A DNA stretch of 64,000 bases from Sorangium cellulosum (GTDB lineage Bacteria > Myxococcota_A > Polyangia > Polyangiales > Polyangiaceae): the NCBI GenBank assembly GCA_020720045.1, contig DYPH01000010.1:1-64000 (forward strand), written 5' to 3'. Shown here one piece after another: positions 1 through 9,403 of this stretch (its first letter is position 1; each line of letters begins with the position of its first letter). The notes under the pieces were generated by a model. It ran no database searches and was not told the origin of the DNA. It saw nothing but the letters and a program-made list of their open reading frames with translations. The translations under genes and the position numbers were made by a program.

Positions 1-48
1 AGTTGGATCCGCCGTCAACGCGGCGGATCGATGCAACCCACGGGCGGT

Positions 49-777
49 CTAGAAGGTCTGATCGACGAAGCGGAAGAGCAAATACGGTGAGGTCGGTCCG
101 TCCGGATTGAGGAGGAGGGCGCCATCACGCGCGTTGCCGTTTCGATGGATCAAGTGCGCACCGTCAGGGCCGTAACCGATTCCATAGACGCGAATTCGGT
201 CCACATTTGCGAGACGTCGCTCGATTGTGGTCGCGTTGGTCGTCCGAAACGCGGTGGAGTGCACGTTCAGATCGGTGGCGTAGTCGAACCGCGGACGCAC
301 CCGCCAACCTTCGCGAAAGGCCCCTCCGACGGGAGGCGCCTGGACTTCCGTCGTCAGCCCATCGGTGTTCACCGCGATGTCGTAGACCGATCCGGCCATG
401 AGCACCTGCAGGTGGACGTGGGTCCGGTCGCCGTTGCACTTGGTCACCCCTTCGGGAACGATGGAGACCAGTCGACCATCCAAAATACCGTAGTCATTCG
501 ACAATCCGGTCCCGAACACTGACGTACACGCCCGGCGAATCGGCGCGGACCCTGCATCCGACGGAGATCCGGCGTCCTGAACGGGCGGAGGAGGAGGCGG
601 AGGCGCTGCATCGAGGACCGCATCGGCGTCGTCCCAGCTGCCCGCGTCGAGCAGTGCCGCGTCGGCCATCGTTTCGCCGGTGGAATCGCCACCGCAGGCG
701 GCCGCAACCATCGGGAACAGCAGCGCCACGAAGAACGGACCGAAACGACGGAACGCGTGAGACGCGGAGTTGCGCAT
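49..777 (-). CDS. Putative secreted lipoprotein, unknown function
   Basis: A 242-residue protein that I do not recognise. The N-terminus has a basic start, a hydrophobic stretch and a lipobox-like AAAC (Cys near residue 28), so it should be lipidated and anchored in the envelope. Residues of about 35-80 are an Asp/Ala/Pro-rich linker with a run of seven prolines, a common layout in myxobacterial lipoproteins. The rest looks like a compact extracytoplasmic domain with two Cys residues. It lies downstream of the lipase gene on the same strand, about 80 bases away, with no obvious terminator between. The existence of the gene is well supported; its role is unknown. Confidence 0.7.
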   Translation of the reverse strand: MRNSASHAFRRFGPFFVALLFPMVAAACGGDSTGETMADAALLDAGSWDDADAVLDAAPPPPPPPVQDAGSPSDAGSAPIRRACTSVFGTGLSNDYGILDGRLVSIVPEGVTKCNGDRTHVHLQVLMAGSVYDIAVNTDGLTTEVQAPPVGGAFREGWRVRPRFDYATDLNVHSTAFRTTNATTIERRLANVDRIRVYGIGYGPDGAHLIHRNGNARDGALLLNPDGPTSPYLLFRFVDQTF

Positions 778-856
778 CGGTCCTGCCTAGCCGAGAAGGG
801 CACGCCGTGCGAGGAGCGGTCGGGATTTGTCTGCCTTCGGGGAAGGAGGGAGCGGT

Positions 857-2026
857 CTAAACGGCCGCGAGCATTCCGCGAACAACGGCATCGCACAGTT
901 CATCAAATCGCGCGCGATCAAAGGCCGATCCCGAGCGCATCCAATCCCGATGAACGAGCGACGGATCGCCGACTTCCGCTGAACGATGGATCACTTCACG
1001 GGAATCTGGGAAGTGCCCGAGCACATCCAGGTGGTCGCCATAGCCGCACCAAATGAGTTCGCCCCAAATTTGCGAGCGTAGCGGCACCACTCCGTCGTTT
1101 GCGCGAGCCCCCGGCGACCGCCCAAACGTGCGCGCCAGCATCGCCTCGGCGACCTCGCCGGCAAAGGGGGCCGCGCAGGGGTACCGCTCATCGTAGGCAG
1201 CGGTGAGTTTCCACAACGTCGCGAAAAGCGTCGAGGAAACGAGCTGCCACGGACGAAGCAGCTGCTTGGCAATCCCCCCCACGCTTGGGACGGGCGCCAT
1301 CGCTGCCGTCGACTGGTAGCGGACACCGGGGCGGTCCTCAATCCCCGCTTGGAAGAGGTCCATCGCCTCGGGCGACAGCTGAATTACGGCCCCCTGGTCT
1401 TCCTTGATCGCTTCAAGATAGGCACGAACTTCGTCGCTTCGCGCCGGCTCGAGGACCGAGAGGATCGCGTTTGTTGAGCGATCAAGGACGCCGAGTTCGA
1501 TGCCGAGAGCGCCGTCGAGTTGCCCGACAAGGCCAACGAGCGCACTCACAGCGGCGAGCGGTGGCCGACCGACCGAAAGGGCAATGAATGTCAGTGCCGA
1601 AAGGGCGTGAAGCATCCTTTGACCGCTAACGGTCGCAAAGAAGCTCGCGAGCGGCGTCCCATAATGGGGCGTCGAGAGCGTCGTCACCGTGGCGAGCCGC
1701 GGCAGCCAGTCGAGGGCGCCCCGGCTGATCGGCAGGTGAACCGTCGGCGACGCGACGAGGCGCGCGTCGAGCCCTCCGGTCGAATGTCCGAGCAAATGCA
1801 CGGGACTTCCGTCGGTGCCAGCGGTACACGAGACGAGGTCAACCAGACGCGCCGAGCGACGCCGAATCGAGGCGGTGGGCGGCACCTCGACCGTGTGTAC
1901 GGCGACCTCAATCCCCGCCGCCGAGAAGCGACTCTCCACCGCGCGACGGAGGTGGACGAAGTAGTCGTAAGACGCAAGGCGGCCGAAGCCGAACATTCCC
2001 GGCGCGAGGTAGACGTGATGGCGCAT
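857..2026 (-). CDS. Alpha/beta-hydrolase, lipase/esterase-like
   Basis: A 389-residue protein with the nucleophile-elbow motif GHSTGG at residues 80-85, so Ser82 is the likely nucleophile. An ANDGVVP stretch could supply the acid and GDHLDVLGHF the histidine, the order found in triacylglycerol lipases. No signal peptide is visible; the start MRHHVYLAPG runs directly into the first strand of the fold, with its LAPGMFGF oxyanion-type loop. It probably hydrolyses lipid or ester substrates in the cytoplasm, although some lipases are exported by other routes. The substrate cannot be read from the sequence. Confidence 0.75.
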   Translation of the reverse strand: MRHHVYLAPGMFGFGRLASYDYFVHLRRAVESRFSAAGIEVAVHTVEVPPTASIRRRSARLVDLVSCTAGTDGSPVHLLGHSTGGLDARLVASPTVHLPISRGALDWLPRLATVTTLSTPHYGTPLASFFATVSGQRMLHALSALTFIALSVGRPPLAAVSALVGLVGQLDGALGIELGVLDRSTNAILSVLEPARSDEVRAYLEAIKEDQGAVIQLSPEAMDLFQAGIEDRPGVRYQSTAAMAPVPSVGGIAKQLLRPWQLVSSTLFATLWKLTAAYDERYPCAAPFAGEVAEAMLARTFGRSPGARANDGVVPLRSQIWGELIWCGYGDHLDVLGHFPDSREVIHRSAEVGDPSLVHRDWMRSGSAFDRARFDELCDAVVRGMLAAV

Positions 2027-2052
2027 CCAAAAACCTGAGACCTTAAAGGCGT

Positions 2053-2535
2053 TTAGCGACCGACATACGGGTTCGGCGGAGGGGCGGCCCCGCCGTAGGG
2101 GCCGGGTGCCGTTGCAGCGGGCGGGCCGAGCGGCGTGGGCGGGCCTGCTCCGGGGCCGAGTGCCTGGGTCATGTGTCCCCAGAAGTTGAAGAAAACGACC
2201 TTCCGCTTCGTATCGAAATCGTGCATCGCGAGGAACGGCACGACGAGCCCAAGCGGAAAAACCGCGAGCGTGACGACGATTGCAAGGGCGAGGTACAGCG
2301 GCTCCACGTCGGCGCCGACGAGCGCCTCGACGGCACTACCTTGGGGCCCCTGCACGACCCGCAGCTGGATGGTGGGCGTAATTCCCCAACTATTTTTTGC
2401 GCCCCGACCGACGAAAAGACCTGGACTGGTTGGCGTCAAGCTCACGCCAAAGGCGTGGAACGCGGCGGCAGGGACGGCACGAGCAAGAGCCTCGGGCGGG
2501 ACGGGAAATTGACGGGCTTCGGTCGCTTCGTACAC
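2053..2535 (-). CDS. Hypothetical membrane-anchored protein
   Basis: A 160-residue protein without a recognised family. About 80 residues of a soluble-looking, beta-rich domain precede one strong hydrophobic segment (about residues 82-106), then a short charged stretch and a Pro/Gly/Ala-rich tail. This suggests a single-pass inner-membrane protein with a disordered end. It ends 26 bases upstream of the lipase start on the same strand, so the two may be co-transcribed. The function is unknown. Confidence 0.6.
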   Translation of the reverse strand: MYEATEARQFPVPPEALARAVPAAAFHAFGVSLTPTSPGLFVGRGAKNSWGITPTIQLRVVQGPQGSAVEALVGADVEPLYLALAIVVTLAVFPLGLVVPFLAMHDFDTKRKVVFFNFWGHMTQALGPGAGPPTPLGPPAATAPGPYGGAAPPPNPYVGR

Positions 2536-2677
2536 ACAAGGAGACCTAGCGCGAAAATCGCCCTAGGTAGAACCGCCATCACGAAAGCGGCCGATTCCGC
2601 TCCGATTGCATCGATCGCGCGACAAAGTGGGCGTTTTTTACCCAACAAAGCGAGGCGCACGGATATCCTCCGGCGCG

Positions 2678-3202
2678 ATGCTTTGGCTCTCCAACAACGC
2701 CCTCGCCGCTCTCCGTGACAAACTTCGCACCCGTGGAAAGCGACCGGTCAGCGATTCGCCCCACTCCGTCGCGTCGCCGGAGCAACTCGCCACCCTCGAA
2801 GCGGCGCAAGCGCTGCAGCCTCTCTGCGACGCGATGTACCTGATGATGAGCGCCGACGGCGCCGTCGGCGACGACGAGCGCGAAGTGCTCCGCGGCGCGC
2901 TCCGGAACCTTTCGGAAGATGCGCTTCGCCTCTCGCACATCGATGCGATGATCGGCCGGTCGGAAGGATTCATCGCCGAAAATGGCCGGGAAAACACACT
3001 CAAAGAAGTTGCCGAGGCGATCGGCGACGACCGTGCCCGCGCCGAAGTCGCCTTCGTCCTCGCGGCGGCGATCGCCTTCGCCGATGGCGTCATCGCCGAC
3101 GACGAAAACGAGACGATCAACGCGTTTGCCGAAGCGCTCGGCCTCACCGAGGAAGACGCGAACGGCCTTCTCGATAGCCTCGAGCGCGGCGAAGCCGGCT
3201 GA
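2678..3202 (+). CDS. TerB-like domain protein
   Basis: A 174-residue protein beginning MLWLSNNALA. The central part carries the acidic signature of the TerB/tellurite-resistance fold: a helix containing MYLMMSADGAVGDDE, then a second half with AIAFADGVIADDENE. The two similar helical repeats, each with an ADG-(I/V) acidic loop, are typical of TerB-like domains that bind metal or act as scaffolds at the membrane. The ATG at 2678 was chosen because the protein then starts right before the amphipathic helix; an in-frame upstream start would add 24 low-quality residues. No other ter genes are nearby, so tellurite resistance is not implied. Confidence 0.75.
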   Translation: MLWLSNNALAALRDKLRTRGKRPVSDSPHSVASPEQLATLEAAQALQPLCDAMYLMMSADGAVGDDEREVLRGALRNLSEDALRLSHIDAMIGRSEGFIAENGRENTLKEVAEAIGDDRARAEVAFVLAAAIAFADGVIADDENETINAFAEALGLTEEDANGLLDSLERGEAG

Positions 3203-3319
3203 GGTTTTTCTGCGGCGACCCGAGCGCCGAGCGGAGACTCGGCGACCCCGCTAAGCCCCGCGGGCTGGCGACTCTTGTTTTCGTGCGCCCGTCACGGCGC
3301 TTCTAGCGAATAGGCACGT

Positions 3320-5917
3320 ATGCAGGAACTTCTCGGCGGCTACCGAATCCTCGAGACGCGGGCGGCAGCCGCTACCGGGTCCAAAACGCCGTTTTACCTC
3401 GCGGAACGGGACGAACTTGCCCCCGGAATGCCCGCGGGGATGCGCTTTCTTCTGAAAGTTCTACCCCGCGAAGTTTTCCTAGAAATTCCTCCTGCAGCGG
3501 TGGCCCGTGAGTCGCACGCGGGCATGTCGATTGAGTCGTCGATTGCGGAATTCGTGCGATGGGCGCGCTGTTACGCCACGCTCTCGCACGCCGCGCTTGT
3601 GCGCCTTTTTGAGGTCTTCGAGTACGAGGAACGGATCGTTCTGGTCCTCGACCCACTGGAAACGCCTCCCCTCGCGACGTGGCTTCAGCGCCTCTCCGCA
3701 CGGACGCAAGTCCTGGATGACGGGTCGATCGCCTGGATCGGCACGCGGCTTTTTGGGGCGCTCTCCGCCGCGCACGTGGTGCGTGATCCGGTGACTGGTC
3801 AGCCTACGCCGATCGCCCATGGGTCGATCTCGCCCCAGTGCGTACTTGTCTCCACCAAGGGGGACGTCCGCCTCTCCGGGTACCCGTGGGTGGCGACGCC
3901 TACAGTCCTTCCCCCATCGCGGTTTCACCGCTCCCCCGAACAGGCGAGAAGTGGGGTAACGACCGCAAGGAGTGATATTTATTCAGCTTGTCTGCTGCTT
4001 TGGGAACTCTACGCCCGAAAAGGGGCGGTCCCGCGCACGCTGGCCCCTGCCGAAATCGACGCACGCCTGTCCGAACCGAATCTCCCGCCGCTGGAGGTTC
4101 TCCGGCCCGATTTGCCGCCGCGGCTCATCGACGGGCTCCGCCGTGGGCTCGTCCCCGACGAACGGCTACGTGGTGCAACCGCTGGCGAACTCCTTGGACT
4201 CTTTCAGGAATTATCGCGCGGTGGCGAAGCGCGCCTCGCAACGACGTTGCGAGCCTTGGACGACGTCCCGCCGAGTCGGGCCCCTTCGAGTCGGTATCCT
4301 GGCGCCCGCGTGACCGACGAGTTGGTGAGTGATGCCGCAACGGTTGTCGGGTCCCACGACGCAAAAACCGTCGCTGGAGACGCAGCGGCCTACGGCGCGA
4401 TTCCGAGCCCCGCCGCTCCGCTGCAGGCCGCTACGGCGGCGCCGCGGCCGGCCCCGCGGCCGTCGGAAACCGGAATGAAAGCCGCGAGTCCGACGCCGCC
4501 TCGTGCGACGCCCGGGGTGCCACGCGTACGGCCGTCGCAGCCGGGGATGCAGGCACAGCCGCGTGCCGAGCTCGCACCGAAAGCTGCCGTCCCCGCGCGG
4601 ACGAACCTAGGAAAGGCGACGCTCCTTGGAATTAGCGCAGCCGGGTCGGAGCCGCCGGCACCGCTTCCTCCGCCGGCGACGCCCCCTGCCCGGCCGATGG
4701 CCGCCGTGGCGCCCGCAGGCGCCTTTGAACGCCTATCTGCTGCAGATTTGCTCGCAGAAGCCGGCATGCCTGTCGGCGATTCCGAGCCGCCGGGCAAGCT
4801 TCCATTCGGAACGAAAGGGCCCGAGCCACGGACGCAGCGGATGGCCCCCCAACGGCCGCAACCGCCGGCCGGTCGCGCATCGCCCTCGGAGGCGGCGGCC
4901 GGATTTCAGTCGTCGGTGAAGAAGGCAGAGGAGGAACTGGCCGCCCTCGGTGCGTCCAAGCCCCTTTTCGTGGAGGACCCGTCGGAAACCGAGGCGACGA
5001 CTCAGCTGCCGGCCCTCGACGAAAACGGGGCCCCTTCGCGAAAGGGAGCCGATTTCCTGCCCGGAAGCTCTCGCGATGTTGCGCTGCCCGTCGCCCCGCG
5101 TGAGCCATCCGCCCCGTGGGCCGTTGAGCCGCCTGTGCGCCCCCAGGCGCCAAGCGCGGAGATCTGGGCCCCGGCCCCGTCGGATCCGCCCGAGGGCCCC
5201 TTGGCGGCAGGAGACCCGTTTGCCGCACCGTTGCCTCCGCCCGGCCAGCCTCCGGTTGCACAGCCGTTCGCGCCGTTCGCTCCAAGCGATGTCGCTCCGC
5301 CAAAGGCAGACGACATTTCTGCGCCGATGCCCCCACCGGTTCTCGCTGCCCCGCCGTCTGCCTCGAAAGCCCCTCTATTTATGGGACTTTTTGCCGCAGT
5401 TCTCCTTATCGGCGGCGCAGGAGCGGCAGGCCTTGTCCTCCGAGCACGGCCAGCAACGGGCCCGAAAGCGCCGTCGACTACCGCAACGGCAAGCGCGCAG
5501 GTGACGGCGACGGAGGCCCCGAACCTTTCGGCGACCGCGACGGCAACGCCGACCCCTTCGGCGACCGCGACGGCAACGCCGACCCCTTCGGCGACCGCCT
5601 CAGCAACTCCGGCCCCTTCGACGACCGCCTCAGCAACTCCGGCCCCTTCGACGACCGCCTCAGCAACTCCGGCCCCTTCGGCGACCGCGACCGCGACGGC
5701 AGAACCGACAACCGCTCCGCAGGCGGGGGCGCAAGAAGGCATCCTGGACACCGGAACAGCGGCGAGCGGTCGCCGCGTATTCGTAGACGGGAAAGTCGTC
5801 GGGCAAACGCCTCTCAAACAGGCGATTCGGTGCGGCCCTCACCGCGTAAAAGTCGGAAGTTCCGGGACGGAGAAACCGGTCCAGATCCCTTGTGGAGGGA
5901 GCGTTACGGTCAATTAG
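3320..5917 (+). CDS. Membrane-anchored Hanks-type pseudokinase with PEGA-like C-terminus
   Basis: An 865-residue protein. Residues of about 5-300 have the Ser/Thr protein-kinase fold: a possible VAIK-type Lys46 in FLLKVLP, and an APE-like SPEQA followed by SDIYSACLLLWEL. The catalytic loop expected as HRDLKPEN reads HGSISPQC (167-174), and the DFG position reads SGYP (186-189). Both the catalytic Asp and the Mg-binding Asp are therefore missing, so it is probably a pseudokinase acting as sensor or scaffold. A long Pro/Ala-rich linker follows, then one transmembrane helix (about 685-707), a 10-residue repeat tract (736-795) and a PEGA-like domain (about 807-865, with RRVFVDGKVVGQTPL). The C-terminus should be extracytoplasmic. 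Confidence 0.8.
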   Translation: MQELLGGYRILETRAAAATGSKTPFYLAERDELAPGMPAGMRFLLKVLPREVFLEIPPAAVARESHAGMSIESSIAEFVRWARCYATLSHAALVRLFEVFEYEERIVLVLDPLETPPLATWLQRLSARTQVLDDGSIAWIGTRLFGALSAAHVVRDPVTGQPTPIAHGSISPQCVLVSTKGDVRLSGYPWVATPTVLPPSRFHRSPEQARSGVTTARSDIYSACLLLWELYARKGAVPRTLAPAEIDARLSEPNLPPLEVLRPDLPPRLIDGLRRGLVPDERLRGATAGELLGLFQELSRGGEARLATTLRALDDVPPSRAPSSRYPGARVTDELVSDAATVVGSHDAKTVAGDAAAYGAIPSPAAPLQAATAAPRPAPRPSETGMKAASPTPPRATPGVPRVRPSQPGMQAQPRAELAPKAAVPARTNLGKATLLGISAAGSEPPAPLPPPATPPARPMAAVAPAGAFERLSAADLLAEAGMPVGDSEPPGKLPFGTKGPEPRTQRMAPQRPQPPAGRASPSEAAAGFQSSVKKAEEELAALGASKPLFVEDPSETEATTQLPALDENGAPSRKGADFLPGSSRDVALPVAPREPSAPWAVEPPVRPQAPSAEIWAPAPSDPPEGPLAAGDPFAAPLPPPGQPPVAQPFAPFAPSDVAPPKADDISAPMPPPVLAAPPSASKAPLFMGLFAAVLLIGGAGAAGLVLRARPATGPKAPSTTATASAQVTATEAPNLSATATATPTPSATATATPTPSATASATPAPSTTASATPAPSTTASATPAPSATATATAEPTTAPQAGAQEGILDTGTAASGRRVFVDGKVVGQTPLKQAIRCGPHRVKVGSSGTEKPVQIPCGGSVTVN
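5525..5704 (+). repeat. Six in-frame 30-bp tandem repeats
   Basis: Six direct repeats of 30 bases encode the 10-residue unit PSATATATPT and its variants PSATASATPA and PSTTASATPA. They form a Ser/Thr/Ala/Pro spacer in the extracytoplasmic part of the pseudokinase, between the membrane helix and the PEGA-like domain. Units 4 and 5 are identical at the DNA level or nearly so, which points to recent slippage; copy number may vary between strains. Confidence 0.9.
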
Positions 5918-5920
5918 ACA

Positions 5921-5966
5921 CCCATAAAAACGGCCTCTCGGAAACCCGCGAGGCCTTTTTTATGGG
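5921..5966. terminator. Bidirectional intrinsic terminator
   Basis: A long inverted repeat begins 4 bases after the pseudokinase stop. CCCATAAAAA at 5921-5930 pairs perfectly with TTTTTATGGG at 5957-5966, and the inner arms GGCCTC/GAGGCC extend the stem. The A-run on one side and the T-run on the other let it serve both convergent genes, the pseudokinase and the helicase that ends at 5987. Confidence 0.85.
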
Positions 5967-5986
5967 CGCAACTTTCGAAAACTCTA

Positions 5987-8900
5987 TCAGTCCGCAAAGA
6001 GGCTTTCGAGGTCCCCCTTCGTCAGCTTCTTTGCTCCACCAAGGTCTTCGGAAAGCACGGCGCCGACGAGTTCCCTTTTCTTTCCGCCAAGTTCGAGGAT
6101 CTTTTCCTCGATCGTCCCCTTCGCCACGAGACGGTAGGTCGTCACGACCTTCGTTTGACCGATCCGGTGTGCACGGTCGGTCGCCTGGTCTTCGACCGCG
6201 GGGTTCCACCACGGGTCAAAGTGAACAACCGTATCAGCTGCGGTAAGGTTTAGGCCGGACCCTCCCGCCTTCAAGCTAATGAGGAAGACGGGCGGCCCGT
6301 CGTCGCGCTGGAAGTTCTCCACGCGCGCCTGGCGATCTTTCGTCGATCCGTCGAGGTATTCGTAGGTGACCCCGTCTTTGTCGAGGGCCGCCTTGATGAG
6401 CGCAAGCATGCTGGTGAATTGGGAAAACACGAGCATCCGATGGCCACCCGCGATCGACATCGAAACGAGCTCGCGGAGCGCCGCGAGCTTGCCCGAATCG
6501 TCGTCTTCGAAGCTGCGCGGGAGGCCGAGGAGGCGCGGATCACAGGCTGCCTGGCGGAGGCGCGTGAGGCCGGCGAGGATCTGGAGGTGCGACTTGCCGA
6601 TCCCCTTCTGTTCAACTTCGCCAAGCACCTGCGCGCGGACCTCCTTAAGCACCGACGCGTAGAGATTCGCCTGCTCGGGGGCGAGTTCGCAGATGTTGTC
6701 CATCTCGATCTTCTCCGGAAGATCCTTCGCGACTTCTGCCTTTGTACGGCGGAGAATAAACGGGTGGATCGTCTGCCGGAGCCGTGCGGCCGCTTTCACG
6801 TCGCCCGCGTCGATGGGGCGCGCATAGCGCTCTTCGAACTTCTCGAGGGGGCCGAGAAGCCCGGGGCTCACGAAGTCGAAAATACTCCAGATTTCGGCGA
6901 GACGATTTTCGATCGGCGTGCCTGAAAGGGCGAGCCGGCGCGAGGCGCGAATACGTTTTGCCGCCTTGGCTGTCGCCGAATGCGGATTCTTGATGTGCTG
7001 GGCCTCATCGAGAATGGCGTACCGGAGATCGAGGGTCGAGAAGAGCTCTTCATCGCGCCGCAAGATCGCGTAGCTCGTGAGGATGACGTCGGCATCTTCA
7101 AGTTCGTCGACGGACTTCTTGCGCTGATTTCCGTGCCAAAGAGCCGCCTTGAGCGACGGCGCAAACTTCACAATTTCGCGGAGCCAGTTCGTCACGACGC
7201 TCGTCGGCGCAACAATCAGCGCTTTAAAGGGGGTTCCTGCCTTTTCGTCGGCCGCTTTCACCGAGAGCAGGAGGGTGATCGTCTGAAGGGTTTTGCCGAG
7301 GCCCATGTCGTCGGCCAGGATGCCCCCGGAGCCGATTTCATGAAGAAACGAAAGCCATTGGAAGCCCGCCTCCTGGTAGGGCCGCAGCTGGGCCTTCAGG
7401 TTTCGCGGCTTCTTTGCGCCTTTGATTTCATCGACGTCGCGGAGCTTGGCAAATAGCGCCTTTGCCCCCGCATCGATGGCCGACTTGCCGACCTGACCGA
7501 GGAGTTCTTCGAGGCGCCCCGCTTGAGAGAGCGGGAGTTTCCCGCCGACAGCCCCCGACGTTGCGAGGATCTCCGCCTGGCGCTGGAGCACTGCGCGGAC
7601 CTTCGCAACGTCGATCGGAGCGAAGGACCCATCAGAAAGACGAACGTATCTGCGACCTTCTGAGAGGCAGCGGGCGAGTTCGTCGGAGGTGACGGCGATC
7701 CCTTCGCTCTCGAAGTTGAGTCGCAACGAGAGCCAGTCGACGCCGCTCGAAACACGCGCGTTTGCGACAAGCGACTGGCCGCGCATTTGGACGTCGACGA
7801 GGTCGTCGGGGGCATACAAGTCCCACGTCTCCGGCAGCTGGCCGATCCCCTCGCTCCAAAATTGAATGGCGTCGTCGCCACGGACGATAAATTCTCCCGA
7901 TTCCTCATCGAAGGCGAGGCCGAGATTGCGCAGAAGATTGGCGGCGACTTGTTGACCGGCGATGTCGCAGCGGATGCAGCGGGCGCGCTTCGAGTCCTTG
8001 CCGCCGCGCCGCTCGGGGGCGGTGACGATCACGGGGATGCTCATGCCATCTCCGCGAACTTCCACCTCAGTTTCACCGTAGGCGGCCCGGAGCGATGCAC
8101 GTGCCTCGGTGAGAGTCCCGCCGGCGCGAAGGCGAAAGGTCGGTTCAAGATCGACGACGTCGGCGACCTGAGACAATTCCGGAAGATCGGCCCCCATTTC
8201 AAGCGCGACGCGCGGCAGTCCTTGAGCAATCAATGCCGGCAACCGATCGAGCGGCTCGTGAATGAAGGGGGCCATCTTCAGCCGCTTTAGGACCGAGGGG
8301 CTCACCCGCTTGTCGATGGGGCGTGCAACGCCCTCCTGGGGATCGACGTAGTAGCCGGGACTGCCCTCGAACCACGCCCCCTGCGCGAGGGAAAAGCGAC
8401 GCGGGTCTCCAGCGCGCAAGAACGCGGCACGGACCTGAACGCGATCGCCTTCGGGCGTGAGCTCAAGGTCAAAGCCGGGGCGGAGCGGTTCGTCGCCGAA
8501 ACGGAGCTCCATCAATTGCGGTTCGAGCACAACGCGCTGCCCTTTCAATGCGGCGAGCAAGTCGGCAGCATCTTCTCCGCGAACTTCGAGCGGCCCTTTA
8601 CGCGAACCGGGAGTTGCGTCATCCAACCGTGCAAGAAGCCGAATTGCGTCACGAATCGTGGAGGGATTCTGCGCGAGTAGCGGGATGAACGACCCCGGAG
8701 TTCGGTACGTTCGCGTGTCAGGATCGAGAATACTTACAAGGAGGCCGGTCGGTTTGACCTGCATCCGGAATTCGAGTTTCTTCGGGATCGGCGGAAGCGG
8801 CTCGGGAAGCCACGCCTCGACGCTCGTCGGAACGACGCTTGGACGGCCAGACACGACGGGCGGCGACGGCGCACCGGAAAATGCAGCCGCACGGGCCGCT

Positions 8901-9403
8901 CGGCGACGTGCGCGGCGCCCGAGTCCCTTGCCCTCCTCAAAGCCGTCATCGACAAATGGGCGAAGCGGTGCCGGTGCCGCCCCCTCCGCGTTGGCTCGGG
9001 CCCGCGGGAGTGGTGGAAGAGCGGGGCGCCCCCCGAATCGGGTCGGTTCTGCAGGAGTTTCAGCCGGTTCCGCCTGTTTGGGCCGGTACTGATCGCGAAG
9101 CGCGATAAGAAGCGCACCGACGTGCTTGCAGTGCCCACCAAGCTTTCCAAATACCGGGCACGAGCACTCGGATCGGAACCCGGTCGGCGTGACCTGAAGT
9201 TCGACGCGATAGGGCTCCGGGTCGCTCCCCCGCACGAGTCCTCGGGCGGAGAGTTCGCCAAGAACGACATCGGCGACCGCGCCACGCCGGACGTAATCGG
9301 TTCCGCGCAGGAACGCGCGCGCCCCGAGGAGACGCCGCAACGCGCGATCGGTGAGGGACGAGAGCGCTTCGAGGAAGGGGGTCGTGGTCACTGCACTATG
9401 CAC
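5987..9403 (-). CDS. SWIM zinc-finger SNF2-family helicase/ATPase
   Basis: A 1138-residue Swi2/Snf2 ATPase. The N-terminus has a SWIM zinc finger, C80-x-C82-x9-C92-x-H94, thought to contact DNA or protein. The C-terminal half has the two RecA-like lobes: Walker A region DDMGLGKT, the DEAQ box (DEAQHIKNP), SALSGTPIEN-type motif III (LALSGTPIENR) and motif VI QATDRAHRIGQT. It should be a cytoplasmic DNA-stimulated ATPase that moves on duplex DNA or remodels protein-DNA complexes, as in the HepA/RapA-Rad54 superfamily. Bacterial SWIM-SNF2 proteins are common but their substrates are mostly unknown. No restriction or defence genes are adjacent. Confidence 0.93.
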   Translation of the reverse strand: MHSAVTTTPFLEALSSLTDRALRRLLGARAFLRGTDYVRRGAVADVVLGELSARGLVRGSDPEPYRVELQVTPTGFRSECSCPVFGKLGGHCKHVGALLIALRDQYRPKQAEPAETPAEPTRFGGRPALPPLPRARANAEGAAPAPLRPFVDDGFEEGKGLGRRARRRAARAAAFSGAPSPPVVSGRPSVVPTSVEAWLPEPLPPIPKKLEFRMQVKPTGLLVSILDPDTRTYRTPGSFIPLLAQNPSTIRDAIRLLARLDDATPGSRKGPLEVRGEDAADLLAALKGQRVVLEPQLMELRFGDEPLRPGFDLELTPEGDRVQVRAAFLRAGDPRRFSLAQGAWFEGSPGYYVDPQEGVARPIDKRVSPSVLKRLKMAPFIHEPLDRLPALIAQGLPRVALEMGADLPELSQVADVVDLEPTFRLRAGGTLTEARASLRAAYGETEVEVRGDGMSIPVIVTAPERRGGKDSKRARCIRCDIAGQQVAANLLRNLGLAFDEESGEFIVRGDDAIQFWSEGIGQLPETWDLYAPDDLVDVQMRGQSLVANARVSSGVDWLSLRLNFESEGIAVTSDELARCLSEGRRYVRLSDGSFAPIDVAKVRAVLQRQAEILATSGAVGGKLPLSQAGRLEELLGQVGKSAIDAGAKALFAKLRDVDEIKGAKKPRNLKAQLRPYQEAGFQWLSFLHEIGSGGILADDMGLGKTLQTITLLLSVKAADEKAGTPFKALIVAPTSVVTNWLREIVKFAPSLKAALWHGNQRKKSVDELEDADVILTSYAILRRDEELFSTLDLRYAILDEAQHIKNPHSATAKAAKRIRASRRLALSGTPIENRLAEIWSIFDFVSPGLLGPLEKFEERYARPIDAGDVKAAARLRQTIHPFILRRTKAEVAKDLPEKIEMDNICELAPEQANLYASVLKEVRAQVLGEVEQKGIGKSHLQILAGLTRLRQAACDPRLLGLPRSFEDDDSGKLAALRELVSMSIAGGHRMLVFSQFTSMLALIKAALDKDGVTYEYLDGSTKDRQARVENFQRDDGPPVFLISLKAGGSGLNLTAADTVVHFDPWWNPAVEDQATDRAHRIGQTKVVTTYRLVAKGTIEEKILELGGKKRELVGAVLSEDLGGAKKLTKGDLESLFAD

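Noticed and set aside
2678-3202. A tellurite-resistance locus
   Set aside because: Only a TerB-like domain is seen; no terC, terD or terZ relatives are nearby.
5525-5704. Regular 30-bp repeats as a possible CRISPR array
   Set aside because: The repeats are directly adjacent without spacers, stay in frame and encode a Ser/Thr/Pro/Ala linker of the pseudokinase.
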